Below the pieces are notes generated by a model, which was not told the DNA's origin, searched no databases, and saw only the letters and a program-made list of their open reading frames with translations. The position numbers and the translations under genes were made by a program. This document shows positions 54,807-62,932 of a stretch of 64,000 bases of DNA, piece after piece. Each line of letters opens with the position of its first letter. Within the stretch, counting starts at the first letter, position 1. Source of the DNA: Streptomyces sp. NBC_00568 (GTDB taxonomy: Bacteria > Actinomycetota > Actinomycetes > Streptomycetales > Streptomycetaceae); assembly GCF_026341855.1 (NCBI RefSeq), contig NZ_JAPENW010000001.1:682001-746000 (forward strand), in the 5' to 3' direction.

Positions 54807-57089
54807 ATGGGGAACGGAGACACACGGGTGCGGGGCATCGCCGCGCGAGCAGGCGGCTGGAGCGCCCGCCACCGATGGGCGGCCGTCGGAATCTGGGTGC
54901 TGTTCGTCGTCCTGGCGATGGGCCTCGGCTCCGCGGCGGGCCGCGTCGACGTCAAGGAGAGCGACCAGCTCAAGGGCGAGACGCACACCGCGGCCAAGAT
55001 CATCGAGGACGCCGACATCAAGGAGCCGGCCGGCGAGACGGTCCTGATCCAGGCGAAGGACGCGGGCACCAAGGCCACGGACGCGGAGTTCCGGAGCGCG
55101 GTCGCCGCGGTCGTCGAGGCGGTCGGCGCCACCGGCAAGGTCACGGACGTGACATCGCCGTACGACACGAAGACGATCTCGAAGGACGGCCGCAGCGCGC
55201 TCGTGCAGTTCGACATGCGCGGCGACTCCGAGACGGCGGGCGAGCGCGTCGAGCCCGTGCTGAACGCCGTGAAGGGCGTGCAGAAGGACCATGCCGGGCT
55301 GCGGATCGAGGAGATCGGCGGCGCCAGCATGATGAAGCAGTACGACGACGCGTTCGGCGACGACTTCCAGAAGGCCGAACTCTCCGCCGTGCCCGTCGCG
55401 CTCGGCATCCTGCTGATCGCGTTCGGCGCGCTGGTCGCCGCGCTGCTTCCGGTGGCGCTCGCGGTCACCGCCATCATGGCGACGATGGGTCTGATGGGCG
55501 TCGTCAGCCACCTGATGCCGATGAGCGACACGGCCAACTCCGTGATGCTGCTGGTGGGTCTGGCCGTCGGTGTCGACTACTGCCTGTTCTATCTGCGGCG
55601 TGAGCGCGAGGAGCGCGAGGCGGGCCGCGACGCCGCCACCGCGCTGCGGATCGCCGCCGCGACCAGTGGCCGCGCCATCATCGTCTCCGGTGTCACCGTG
55701 TGCGTGGCGATGGCGGGCATGCTCTTCACCGGGCTCGCCGAGTTCGAGGCGATGGGCCTGGCCTCGCTGATGGTCGTCGCCGTCGCCATGGTCGGTTCGG
55801 TCACCGTGCTGCCCGCGCTGCTCTCCCTGCTCGGCGAGCGGGTCGAGAAGGGCCGCCTCCCGTTCCTGCGCCGGGCCAAGCGGCGCGGCGCGAACGGCGG
55901 CCGGAGCAACCGTCGTCCGGCCGACCAGGGCAGCCGGTTCTGGAGTGCCGTCCTGCGCGTCGTGCTCGCCCGGCCCGCGATCTCCCTGGTCGTCGCGACG
56001 GGCACGCTGCTCGCCATCGCCGCTCCGGCACTCGGCATGAAGACCCAGCAGCTCACCCTGGACAAGGAGTTCGGCGACTCGCTGCCGATCGTGGGCACGT
56101 ACAACCGGGTCAACGACGCCTTCCCCGGCGGCTCCGAGCCGGCCGAGGTGGTCGTCAAGGCGCGGGACATCAACGCCGCCGATGTGAAGGCGGCGCTCAC
56201 CGACTTCCGTGCGGCGGCGATCAGTTCGGGCGCCTCGCGCGGTCCGGTCGACATCAAGGTGCACGCGGAGCACAACGTCGCCTTCGTCTACGTCCCGCTG
56301 GTCGGCGGTTCCGATCAGGACAAGGCGGAGAAGAGCCTGGAGCTGCTGCGCGACACGGTGCGCCCGGAGACACTCGGCAAGGTCGACGGCGTGGAGGCTC
56401 CGATCACCGGGCAGGTCGCGGGATCGCACGACTTCAACGACCAGCTGGTCGGCTCGGTGACCCCGGTCTTCGCCTTCGTGGTCGTCTTCGCCTTCATCCT
56501 GATGCTGCTCTCCTTCCGCTCGCTGACGATCGCCATCACCTCGATCGTCCTCAACCTCCTCTCCGTGGCGGCCGCCTACGGCATCCTGGTCGCGGTCTTC
56601 CAGCACGGCTGGGGCGCGTCCCTGGTGGGCGCGGAGGGCGTCGGCGCGATCGTCACCTGGCTGCCGCTGTTCCTCTTCGTGATCCTCTTCGGGCTCTCGA
56701 TGGACTACCACGTGTTCGTGGTCTCCCGGATCCGTGAGGCACGGCTGCGGGGCCGCAGCACCAAGGACGCGATCCGGCACGGAGTGGTCACCACGGCCGG
56801 TGTCGTCACCAGCGCCGCCGTCATCATGGTCGCCGTCTTCGCGATCTTCGGAACGCTGTCCATGCAGTCCATGAAGCAGATGGGTGTGGGCCTGGCGGCC
56901 GCGGTGCTCATCGACGCGACGATCATCCGGGGTGTGCTGCTCCCCGCGGTGATGGCGCTGCTCGGCGAGCACAACTGGTACCTGCCGAAGTGGCTGGACC
57001 GGATGCCCGACCTCACGCACGACGAGTCACCGGAGGCCGTCGCGGCTCCGGCGCCGGTGACGATCGAGGGCGAGCGGGCCGGGGTGTAG
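54807..57089 (+). CDS. MMPL family (RND-type) membrane transporter
   Basis: A 760-residue exporter with two RND halves: helix 1 (about 25-45), a first extracytoplasmic domain, helices 2-6 (PVALGILLIAFGALVAALLP, LMLLVGLAVGVDYCLFYLRR-like block), a cytoplasmic Arg-rich loop, then the second half with FLFVILFGLSMDYHVFVVSR. Members move lipids or drugs by proton antiport, the Asp in GVDYCLFY and SMDYHVF being the proton-relay residues. ATG 54807 follows AGGGGG. Convergent with the macrolide glycosyltransferase gene. Confidence 0.93.
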   Translation: MGNGDTRVRGIAARAGGWSARHRWAAVGIWVLFVVLAMGLGSAAGRVDVKESDQLKGETHTAAKIIEDADIKEPAGETVLIQAKDAGTKATDAEFRSAVAAVVEAVGATGKVTDVTSPYDTKTISKDGRSALVQFDMRGDSETAGERVEPVLNAVKGVQKDHAGLRIEEIGGASMMKQYDDAFGDDFQKAELSAVPVALGILLIAFGALVAALLPVALAVTAIMATMGLMGVVSHLMPMSDTANSVMLLVGLAVGVDYCLFYLRREREEREAGRDAATALRIAAATSGRAIIVSGVTVCVAMAGMLFTGLAEFEAMGLASLMVVAVAMVGSVTVLPALLSLLGERVEKGRLPFLRRAKRRGANGGRSNRRPADQGSRFWSAVLRVVLARPAISLVVATGTLLAIAAPALGMKTQQLTLDKEFGDSLPIVGTYNRVNDAFPGGSEPAEVVVKARDINAADVKAALTDFRAAAISSGASRGPVDIKVHAEHNVAFVYVPLVGGSDQDKAEKSLELLRDTVRPETLGKVDGVEAPITGQVAGSHDFNDQLVGSVTPVFAFVVVFAFILMLLSFRSLTIAITSIVLNLLSVAAAYGILVAVFQHGWGASLVGAEGVGAIVTWLPLFLFVILFGLSMDYHVFVVSRIREARLRGRSTKDAIRHGVVTTAGVVTSAAVIMVAVFAIFGTLSMQSMKQMGVGLAAAVLIDATIIRGVLLPAVMALLGEHNWYLPKWLDRMPDLTHDESPEAVAAPAPVTIEGERAGV

Positions 57090-57149
57090 CAGGCCACCGG
57101 AACCACCGGCCGGAGCGACTCGGCGTCCTCCAGGGCCTGTCGGTCTCTC

Positions 57150-57195
57150 AGGGCCCGTCGGCCCCCTCCCTCCGGGGAAGGGGCCGACGGGCCCT
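57150..57195. terminator. bidirectional hairpin terminator, 16-bp perfect stem
   Basis: Arms 57150-57165 and 57180-57195 are exact complements with a 14-nt loop between convergent genes ending at 57089 and 57207. Confidence 0.87.
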
Positions 57196-57206
57196 TCGCG
57201 CGTGGT

Positions 57207-58406
57207 TCACGTCCGCGCGCGCAGTTCCGCCTCGATGAGGTCGGCGGCCCGCCGGGTGCCTCCCTCCTCGGCCATCCGTTCGCGGATCTCCCGCAGCCGG
57301 CGCACCACTTCGGGATCGTCGGCCACCGCGAGGACGGCCTCGCGCAGGGTGGCGGCGGTGGCCTCCTCCATGGGGAGGTGGCGGGCGACGCCGAGCGCCT
57401 GGAGCATGTCGGCGTTGCCGAACTGGTCGACCGCCTGCGGTACGGCCACCATCGGCGTGCCGGTGGCCAGTCCCTCCTGGCTGCCGCCCGCGCCCGCGTG
57501 GGTGATGAACGCGTCGGCCTGCCGGAGGACCGAGAGCTGCGGCACCCACGGGTGCACCTCCACGTTGCCGGGCAGCTCGCCCAGCTCCGCCGGGTCGACG
57601 AACTTTCCGATCTGCAGCACGACATGCCAGTCCGGCACGTCTTCGAAGGCCTCGGCGCACGCGCGGTAGAAGGCGGGCTGCTTGGTGAAGCTGGAACCCA
57701 GTGACACGAGCAGCACCCGCCCGGCACCGGCGGGCCGCCGCCACTCCCCCTGCGCGGCACGGTCGCCCTGACAGGCTCCGACGAAGGAGTAGCGCCGCTC
57801 GTCGACGCGGTCGGCGTTCGGCTGAAGGACCCGCGGGATGAGGACGAGGCAGCGGTCGGGGCGGCCCATGAAGTCCTCGACGCTCAGGTCCATGCCGTTC
57901 TCGGCGATCCAGCCGGCGAAGGTCTCGTAGAACGCCTTGCCGCGCGGGGTCTGCTTGAGCGGCTCGAACAGCGGCTTGCCGACCTCCTCCTCGTAGCCCT
58001 CCCAGGCCACCAGGTTCGGTGAGAGCTGCACGATCGGGACACCCCAGCGATGGGCGAGCACCCGGGCGGGATAGGCGGTGATGTCGTACAGCACCAGATC
58101 CGGCTCGTCCCCCGCGTAGGCCGCCGCGAGCTGCGGCTCGGCCTGCAGGGCGTCCGCCAGGAACGGCTCGATGTTGTCGATCAGCTCGGTCCCCCACGCG
58201 TCCGGATCGTCGTCGGTGGGCAGCGTCGAGTTCCACGGCTTCGGTTCCGCGCCCGTCTCGGCGATCCGGTCGGCGAACGCGGGCGGAATCGCGTACGTGA
58301 CACGGTGGCCGCGGGCGACGAGTTCCCTGATCACTTCGATGCTCGGGTTCACATGGCCCTGGGCGGCGATGGAGAACATGGCGATATGGGCGGGTCGAGT
58401 GGTCAT
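57207..58406 (-). CDS. macrolide glycosyltransferase, OleD/MGT-like
   Basis: A 399-residue GT1-family enzyme that moves glucose from UDP-glucose to a macrolide 2'-hydroxyl, inactivating it. It closely follows OleD throughout: [60 protein letters not shown], then the UDP-binding block [46 protein letters not shown]. No macrolide cluster is nearby, so it is likely intrinsic resistance. Leaderless start, with a palindrome just upstream of the -10. Confidence 0.93.
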   Translation of the reverse strand: MTTRPAHIAMFSIAAQGHVNPSIEVIRELVARGHRVTYAIPPAFADRIAETGAEPKPWNSTLPTDDDPDAWGTELIDNIEPFLADALQAEPQLAAAYAGDEPDLVLYDITAYPARVLAHRWGVPIVQLSPNLVAWEGYEEEVGKPLFEPLKQTPRGKAFYETFAGWIAENGMDLSVEDFMGRPDRCLVLIPRVLQPNADRVDERRYSFVGACQGDRAAQGEWRRPAGAGRVLLVSLGSSFTKQPAFYRACAEAFEDVPDWHVVLQIGKFVDPAELGELPGNVEVHPWVPQLSVLRQADAFITHAGAGGSQEGLATGTPMVAVPQAVDQFGNADMLQALGVARHLPMEEATAATLREAVLAVADDPEVVRRLREIRERMAEEGGTRRAADLIEAELRART

Positions 58407-58412
58407 GCGCCG

Positions 58413-58418
58413 AGCCTA
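58413..58418 (-). promoter_or_regulatory. -10 box of leaderless promoter for the glycosyltransferase
   Basis: Minus-strand TAGGCT, 6 nt, then ATG 58406. Confidence 0.65.
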
Positions 58419-58423
58419 AGCGA

Positions 58424-58439
58424 GACGATACGTATCGTC
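58424..58439. promoter_or_regulatory. 16-bp perfect palindrome GACGATACGTATCGTC
   Basis: Lies 5 bp upstream of the glycosyltransferase -10 box, in the -10/-35 spacer, where a TetR- or PadR-type repressor would block the promoter. No such regulator gene is adjacent. Confidence 0.75.
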
Positions 58440-58526
58440 CAGCCAATAGACGTCTGCGGTCGCGGCCCACGTGCGGATCGGGTACCACGGAAAGCGGGGC
58501 CCACCGCGACGAAGGGGCGGCTCACC

Positions 58527-59315
58527 GTGCAGACGCGTCTCGACGAGATCGCCGACGGCATCTACCGGATCTCGACCCACGTCCCCGAGATCGCCCCGCC
58601 GGCGGGTTTCACCTTCAACCAGTTCCTGGTGGCGGCGGAGGAACCCCTGCTCTTCCACACCGGGATGCGCGCCCTCTTCCCGTCGGTCTCCGAGGCCATC
58701 ACGCGGGTGATGCCGGTCGACCGGCTGCGCTGGATCACGTTCGGGCATGTCGAGGCCGACGAGTGCGGCGCGGTGAACGAGTTCCTGGCCGAGGCCCAGC
58801 ACGCCGAGGTCGCACACAACACCCTGGGCTGCCTGGTCACGCTGAACGACCTGGTCTCCCGGCCGCCGCGGCCGATGGGCGGGGGAGAGCGTCTGGACAT
58901 CGGCGGCCACGAGGTGCGGCGGGTCGTGCGGAACATCAACACCCCGCACGTACCCCACAATTGGGAGGCCCGGCTGCTCTTCGAGGAGCACACCCGCACC
59001 CTCTTCTGCGGTGACCTGTTCACCCACCTCGGGAACGGTCCCGCTGTCACCGGCGACAATCTCGTCGAACTCTGCCTGGAGGCGGAGGAGTTGTTCCGCC
59101 AGATCTCGTGCCTGACGGCGATGACGGCCACGCTGCGCTCACTCGCGGAGCTGCGGCCCGCCACCCTCGCCGTGATGCACGGCTCCTCGTTCAACGGTGA
59201 CTGCCCCCGCGCGCTGAACGACCTCGCGGACGCCCTCGACTCCCGCTTCGGCCCCGAGGCCGCGTTCGTGTCCCGCCCGAGCGTGCTGGCGGGACCGCAT
59301 CCCGGTTCGGCGTGA
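58527..59315 (+). CDS. MBL-fold metallohydrolase, flavodiiron/ODP-like
   Basis: A 262-residue metallo-beta-lactamase-fold protein. Metal motif FGHVEADECG (HxExD, as in flavodiiron oxygen reductases rather than HxHxDH), with FCGDLFTHLGNGPAVTGD and VMHGSSFNGDCP supplying further ligands. It lacks the flavodoxin domain. Possibly an oxygen- or NO-handling diiron protein, but this is inference. GTG 58527 follows AAGGGG; upstream in-frame codons lie in the neighbouring promoter. Confidence 0.82.
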   Translation: MQTRLDEIADGIYRISTHVPEIAPPAGFTFNQFLVAAEEPLLFHTGMRALFPSVSEAITRVMPVDRLRWITFGHVEADECGAVNEFLAEAQHAEVAHNTLGCLVTLNDLVSRPPRPMGGGERLDIGGHEVRRVVRNINTPHVPHNWEARLLFEEHTRTLFCGDLFTHLGNGPAVTGDNLVELCLEAEELFRQISCLTAMTATLRSLAELRPATLAVMHGSSFNGDCPRALNDLADALDSRFGPEAAFVSRPSVLAGPHPGSA

Positions 59316-59342
59316 CCCACGCCCGGACGGCGAACCTCATAC

Positions 59343-59370
59343 GTGGCCGGGGTGCGGGCGCCCCGGCCAC
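59343..59370. terminator. bidirectional hairpin terminator, 10-bp perfect stem
   Basis: GTGGCCGGGG (59343-59352) pairs with CCCCGGCCAC (59361-59370) between convergent genes ending at 59315 and 59397. Confidence 0.8.
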
Positions 59371-59396
59371 CGTGCCGTCCGCCGGGAGAGTAGGGC

Positions 59397-60371
59397 TCAG
59401 GCGGCCTTGGTCACCGCGTCGCGCTCGAACGAGTTGATCGTGCGCGTGAAATCCCGGGTGGACAGCAGAAGTTTGTAGATGATGGCGAGTTCGAAGACGA
59501 GAAGCAGCGCTCCGGAGACGACGGTCGCCTCCACGACGGAGTCGAGAAGCGGGCCGATGATGAAGGCGCCCATCTGGAATTCGATTCCGCTCACCAGGTG
59601 GGGACGAATCCGGTGCCGCAACAGGAGAGAGCGCATCCGCAGATAGGTCGGAAAACGGTGCCGGAACTCCCGCTGCAGATCGATGACCTGGGCCGAGGGA
59701 ACGGCCGTCACGCTCTCCGTGGCCTCCGCCCCGGCGGCCGCCTCGGCCTTGCCCAAGTCCTGCTCGATGTCGGCCTCGGGGTTGTCGCGCAGCAGGTCCT
59801 CCATGAAGGTCAGCTCGGCCTGGTTCTCGGCGCGGCGCGCCTCCCGCAGCCGCGACTTGATCTGCTTCCGCATGGAGTGACGGATCTTGAAGATCTCCAG
59901 GGAGTTGATGTAGCGCAGGGTGTCGAGTCCCACGACGGCGAGGGCAAGCCAGATGTACAGCGTCTCCCCGGTGCGCTGATACTGGCCGGCCATCAGCGCC
60001 ACCGCGCACACGGCCACCCGGATGCGGTCGAAGACGAAGTCCAGCCAGGCGCCGAACACCGAGCCCTGACCGGTGAGCCGGGCGAGCTTGCCGTCCATGC
60101 AGTCGAAGATGAAGCTGACGTGGTAGACCACCGCACCCGCGACGAGCCAGCGCCAGTCGCCGAGCGCGAAGCAGGCCGCCGAGACCAGGCCGAGCAGGAA
60201 CGCGCCCCAGGTGATCTGGTTCGGCGTGATCCTCGTCCGCATGGCGAGCTGCCTGACCAGGGGGGTGGCGACCGGGTCGACGAGCAGCACGGTCCACCAC
60301 GCGTCACGCTTCTTCTCCGTGATGCGCCGCACCTCGGAGAGGTCCGGAATGTCTCGACGTATGAGTCGCAT
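59397..60371 (-). CDS. CDP-alcohol phosphatidyltransferase family protein
   Basis: A 324-residue membrane enzyme. The catalytic motif D-G-x2-A-R-x8-G-x3-D-x3-D is present with Asp93, Arg98, Gly107, Asp111 and Asp115. Several helices surround it. A charged cytoplasmic insertion (about 165-240: RKQIKSRLREARRAENQAEL, EADIEQDLGKAEAAAGAEAT) splits the helical region and is unusual for simple PgsA-type enzymes. Alcohol acceptor unknown (inositol-, glycerol- or sugar-type). ATG 60371 follows AGGAAG. Confidence 0.88.
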   Translation of the reverse strand: MRLIRRDIPDLSEVRRITEKKRDAWWTVLLVDPVATPLVRQLAMRTRITPNQITWGAFLLGLVSAACFALGDWRWLVAGAVVYHVSFIFDCMDGKLARLTGQGSVFGAWLDFVFDRIRVAVCAVALMAGQYQRTGETLYIWLALAVVGLDTLRYINSLEIFKIRHSMRKQIKSRLREARRAENQAELTFMEDLLRDNPEADIEQDLGKAEAAAGAEATESVTAVPSAQVIDLQREFRHRFPTYLRMRSLLLRHRIRPHLVSGIEFQMGAFIIGPLLDSVVEATVVSGALLLVFELAIIYKLLLSTRDFTRTINSFERDAVTKAA

Positions 60372-60472
60372 GGGTCAACTTCCTGATGTTCGACTGGAAT
60401 TAACCTCACGCTAGGAATCCCCTTGCCCAAGGCACAAGATCCGCTCCGTGCAACCTTTTCAAGGGGGTAACG

Positions 60473-60500
60473 GTCCCATCAGTACCCGAGTCGATGGGAC
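60473..60500. promoter_or_regulatory. 8-bp inverted repeat, GTCCCATC-N12-GATGGGAC
   Basis: Perfect arms 60473-60480 and 60493-60500, about 100 bp upstream of the CDP-alcohol phosphatidyltransferase start. Could be an operator. Confidence 0.55.
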
Positions 60501-60521
60501 TTTCCGGCAGGCCCCGCGTTA

Positions 60522-60556
60522 CCCGAGCGTTATGCAATGACCCGACCGTTATTCAA
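60522..60556. repeat. direct repeat pair, 16 bp with 19-bp period
   Basis: CCCGAGCGTTATGCAA (60522) and CCCGACCGTTATTCAA (60541) match at 14 of 16 bases. Such iterated sites can bind a regulator. The rest of the 60372-60890 gap holds no gene I can support. Confidence 0.5.
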
Positions 60557-60890
60557 CGTGCGCCAGGACTTCACCGTCCGAGCGCAACCGTGACGGAAGG
60601 GCGTCGCGGCACTCGTGGACGGTGACATTCCGGTGGCCCCTGCCGTGCTTGTGGCCCTCCCCCGCGCAATTCCGCTTCGCCGGGATCCGTTTCCCCCGGG
60701 TGCCGCTCCCATGGTGACCTCCCCGACCGGATCCCGTTGCGCGCCGGGTGGCACCGCGCGACTCCGGACACCGGACACCACGCACCGGGTCCGACCTGTG
60801 GGAATGGGACACTGGCCGACGGATGGCGTGACCCCGCGCCGTCGTACGCGAGGGCAGCGCGGGCGGCGCGCGAGGACACGGAGGCGAGCG

Positions 60891-61754
60891 ATGGACGAGG
60901 CACGGGCGCGGGACGTACTGGCGGCGGCGAAGGTGCTGCCGGGGCCGGCGCGGGACGCGTCGCTCCTCGCCCTCGGCGAGAACGCGGTGTTCGCCGCCGG
61001 CGAGCTGGTCGTCAAGGTGGGGCGGGATGCCGAACTCCTCGACCGCGCGCGCCGGGAGCTGGACATCGCCGCGTGGCTGGCCGGGTCGGGCGTCCCCGCC
61101 GTGCGGGCCGCCGAGCCGGAGCCGCTGCTGGTCGAAGGGCACCCCGTGACGGTGTGGCACCGGCTGCCCGATCCCGTCCGCCCCGCCGAGCCGCGCGACC
61201 TGGCCGGACTCCTCCGGGTGGTGCACGCACTGCCCTCCCCCTCCTTCACCCTGCCGCCCCGCGAACTCCTCGGCGGTGTGGAGCGCTGGCTGCGCCTGGC
61301 GGGCGACGCGATCGACCCCGGGGACGCCGCGTATCTGCGGGAGCGGCGCGACGGGTTCGCCGCGGCCGCCGCCGCGCTCGCCTCGCATCTGCCGCCGGGC
61401 CCGATCCACGGCGACGCGCTGCCCCGCAACGTCCATGTCGGCCCGGACGGACCGGTCCTGGTCGACCTGGAGACCTTCTCCGCCGATCTGCGCGAGCACG
61501 ACCTGGTGGTCATGGCCCTCTCCCGTGACCGTTACGGGCTTCCCGCCGAGGCGTACGACTCCTTCACCGCGGCGTACGGCTGGGACGTCCGCGCGTGGGA
61601 GGGCTGCTCCGTCCTCCGGGGCGCCCGTGAGACGGCCAGCTGCGCCTGGGTCGCCCAGCACGCGCCGGCCAACCCCGAGGCGCTGGCGGAGTTCGAACGC
61701 AGGGTGGCGTCCCTGCGGGACGGCGACGAGACGGTGCGCTGGTACCCGTTCTGA
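60891..61754 (+). CDS. aminoglycoside phosphotransferase (APH) family protein
   Basis: A 287-residue kinase-fold protein. Catalytic loop GPIHGDALPRNVHVGPDG (HGD-x4-N) and metal motif VLVDLETFSADLREHDL (usual DxE variant). N-terminal lobe with ALGENAVFAAGELVVKVG. The family phosphorylates antibiotics or small metabolites; a resistance function is not shown. ATG 60891 follows GGAGG; upstream in-frame sequence is not coding-like. Confidence 0.88.
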   Translation: MDEARARDVLAAAKVLPGPARDASLLALGENAVFAAGELVVKVGRDAELLDRARRELDIAAWLAGSGVPAVRAAEPEPLLVEGHPVTVWHRLPDPVRPAEPRDLAGLLRVVHALPSPSFTLPPRELLGGVERWLRLAGDAIDPGDAAYLRERRDGFAAAAAALASHLPPGPIHGDALPRNVHVGPDGPVLVDLETFSADLREHDLVVMALSRDRYGLPAEAYDSFTAAYGWDVRAWEGCSVLRGARETASCAWVAQHAPANPEALAEFERRVASLRDGDETVRWYPF

Positions 61755-62103
61755 CCGGACGCCCGGCCGACCGCGCGATCGACGGAGTCGTCCTCCACAC
61801 CGACGACCGCCTCTCGGCGAAGATCGCGGGTGCCTCCGGTCTCGCCCCCGCGCGGCGCCCTGCAGGCCCCGGCGTCCTCTACGGCGCCGGCTCCCACCGG
61901 CAGACGATCACGGTCCCTCCGGTCTCGCCCCGGCACGGGCTCCCCGGTACGCCCTGGCGCCCGCTCCGGGCCTGCTACGGCGCCGGCTTCGACCAGCCCG
62001 CGGTGCCCGCTCCCCGGTCCCGCGGCGCGCCCGCTCCGGGCAGGACCCGGTGACCCCGGTTCCATGTCGGGTGGCGGGTGGCAGGGCGCGGGAGGCGGTC
62101 GGG
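61755..62103. other. non-coding stretch with imperfect direct repeats
   Basis: CCTCCGGTCTCGCCCC occurs at 61833 and 61916, CTACGGCGCCGGCT at 61879 and 61975, and CCCGCTCCGGGC twice. No frame has a start and ribosome site, so I see no gene. It may be a duplicated intergenic segment or decayed coding sequence. Confidence 0.5.
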
Positions 62104-62826
62104 TCAGACTCTGTCGTCCGCCAGGTCCCGCAACGGCCAGGTCCCGTCCACCACCGCGTCCGCGTCGCCCTTGCGGCGCAGGAAGCCCTGGAAGTCGGCC
62201 GCCCATTCCGCGTACCAGTCGATCTGGCGGCGGTGCAGCTCGGCGGGGCCGAGGGCCGCGACCTTGGGGTGGCGGCCGGCTATGGCGCAGGCGAGCCGGG
62301 CCGCGGCGAGCGCGTCGGCCGAGGCGTCGTGGGCGGAGTCCAGGACCACTCCGTACTCGGTGCAGACCGCTTCGAGGTTGCGCTTGCCCCGGCGGTAGCG
62401 GTCCACCGAGCGGTCGATCGTGTACGGGTCGATGACGGGGGCCGGGTCGATGCCGCCGAGCCGCTCGCGCAGCGACGGCAGTCCGTACCGGCGCAGTTCG
62501 GCGGAGAGCAGCGTGAGGTCGAAGGCCGCGTTGTACGCGACGACCGGGACGCCGGTCCGCCAGTAGGTGACGAGGACGCCCGCTATCGCGTCGGCGACCT
62601 CGTCGGCGGGCCGGCCCTCGGTGGCCGCCCGCTCATTGGTGATCCCGTGCACGGCCACCGCGTCGACGGGGATCTCCACGCCCGGATCGGCCAGCCACTC
62701 GCGGCGCCCTCCCGGCTCTCCGTCCTTGACCTCGATCACGGCACCCGTGACGATGCGCGCCTCGCGCGGATCGGTCCCGGTCGTCTCCAGGTCGAAGCCG
62801 ATCAGCAGCTCCCGGTGCCAGCCCAT
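62104..62826 (-). CDS. 3'-5' exonuclease, DEDDh type (DnaQ-like)
   Basis: A 240-residue nuclease. ExoI GFDLETTGTDP (Asp12, Glu14), ExoII VVAYNAAFDLTLLSAELRRY, ExoIII HDASADALAAARL with the catalytic His. It is a stand-alone epsilon-like exonuclease with C-terminal WYAEWAADFQGFLRRKGD. ATG 62826 follows AAGGGGGG. Substrate (DNA or RNA ends) not determined. Confidence 0.9.
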   Translation of the reverse strand: MGWHRELLIGFDLETTGTDPREARIVTGAVIEVKDGEPGGRREWLADPGVEIPVDAVAVHGITNERAATEGRPADEVADAIAGVLVTYWRTGVPVVAYNAAFDLTLLSAELRRYGLPSLRERLGGIDPAPVIDPYTIDRSVDRYRRGKRNLEAVCTEYGVVLDSAHDASADALAAARLACAIAGRHPKVAALGPAELHRRQIDWYAEWAADFQGFLRRKGDADAVVDGTWPLRDLADDRV

Positions 62827-62932
62827 GGGCGGCCCCCCTTCTTCGTGGTGCTTTCCCCCAGTGGTCTCCACGATCCCATGAGCCACTGACAATCCGAGGA
62901 CCGCATTCCGCCCGGCCGAGGGGAGAGCCTCT

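Noticed and set aside
54750..57020. 756-residue minus-strand frame opposite the MMPL gene
   Set aside because: It is His/Asp/Arg-rich low-complexity shadow; MMPL signatures on the plus strand are decisive.
60537..60593. An 18-codon frame in the gap before the APH-type gene
   Set aside because: No ribosome site, no recognisable motif and no coupling to a downstream start.
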